Positions 63,923 through 64,000 of a stretch of DNA of 64,000 nucleotides are shown piece by piece; within the stretch, counting starts at the first letter, position 1; the number at the start of each line of letters is the position of its first letter. The stretch spans positions 10,867,501-10,931,500 of the forward strand of contig OW285192.1 in NCBI GenBank assembly GCA_935421135.1. The letters are read 5' to 3'. This stretch comes from Bugulina stolonifera (lineage: Eukaryota > Bryozoa > Gymnolaemata > Cheilostomatida > Bugulidae). The translations under genes and the position numbers were made by a program. A model generated the notes under the pieces. The model ran no database searches. It worked only from the letters and a program-made list of their open reading frames with translations, and was not told the origin of the DNA.

Positions 63923-64000
63923 GAAAGCCATCTTAAAGAAAGGATTGTTTGAATACTGTGCAATTCAGGAATGACTTCCATCAGTTTACCTATGGTGTAT

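Overview
The window is animal nuclear DNA. Genes are split into many short exons with GT-AG introns, tRNA genes carry internal pol III signals, and there are microsatellites, minisatellites and small non-autonomous inverted-repeat elements. The proteins are clearly metazoan: a cytoplasmic dynein heavy chain close to the vertebrate protein, PACRGL, a FAM47-family protein, Kunitz inhibitors and an ABCC transporter. An AT-rich background, mostly short introns and heavy use of the palindrome TACATGTA suggest an early-branching invertebrate, perhaps a demosponge; the species is inference.

Layout. 1-24,794 (minus): the first 53 coding exons (2,981 codons) of cytoplasmic dynein 1 heavy chain, from the start codon through tail, linker, AAA1-AAA3 and the AAA4 P-loop; the rest lies beyond base 1. 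27,044-29,468 (plus): complete four-exon PACRGL, head-to-head with dynein, followed by a (TAC)n tract and two poly(A) signals. 32,938-33,886 (minus): tentative exons of an unrecognised gene. 36,240-40,682 (plus): two tandem three-exon genes for small secreted Kunitz proteins; the second has lost exactly the Cys II-Cys IV pair. 41,747-46,728 (minus): ten-exon FAM47-family gene with an antisense tRNA-Asp in an intron. 48,816-63,608 (plus): 23 exons of an ABCC4-like transporter that runs off the right edge, with an intron-containing tRNA-Leu(CAA) and three small inverted-repeat elements in its introns.

Two observations stand out. First, the ABCC protein has non-consensus residues in almost every ATP-site motif, including the site that normally hydrolyses ATP in ABCC proteins. 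Second, many minisatellites sit directly on splice sites, so that donors or acceptors are tandemly copied. At two exons (dynein exon 47, ABCC exon 4) the copied donor is a whole number of codons downstream and the intervening sequence is open, so alternative splicing could add 15 or 33 residues.

The genes do not form one pathway. Dynein, PACRGL and perhaps FAM47 share a loose microtubule or cilium theme; the Kunitz pair is a secreted-inhibitor cluster. All exon boundaries were read by eye from splice consensus, reading phase and family similarity, with no alignment software or transcript data.
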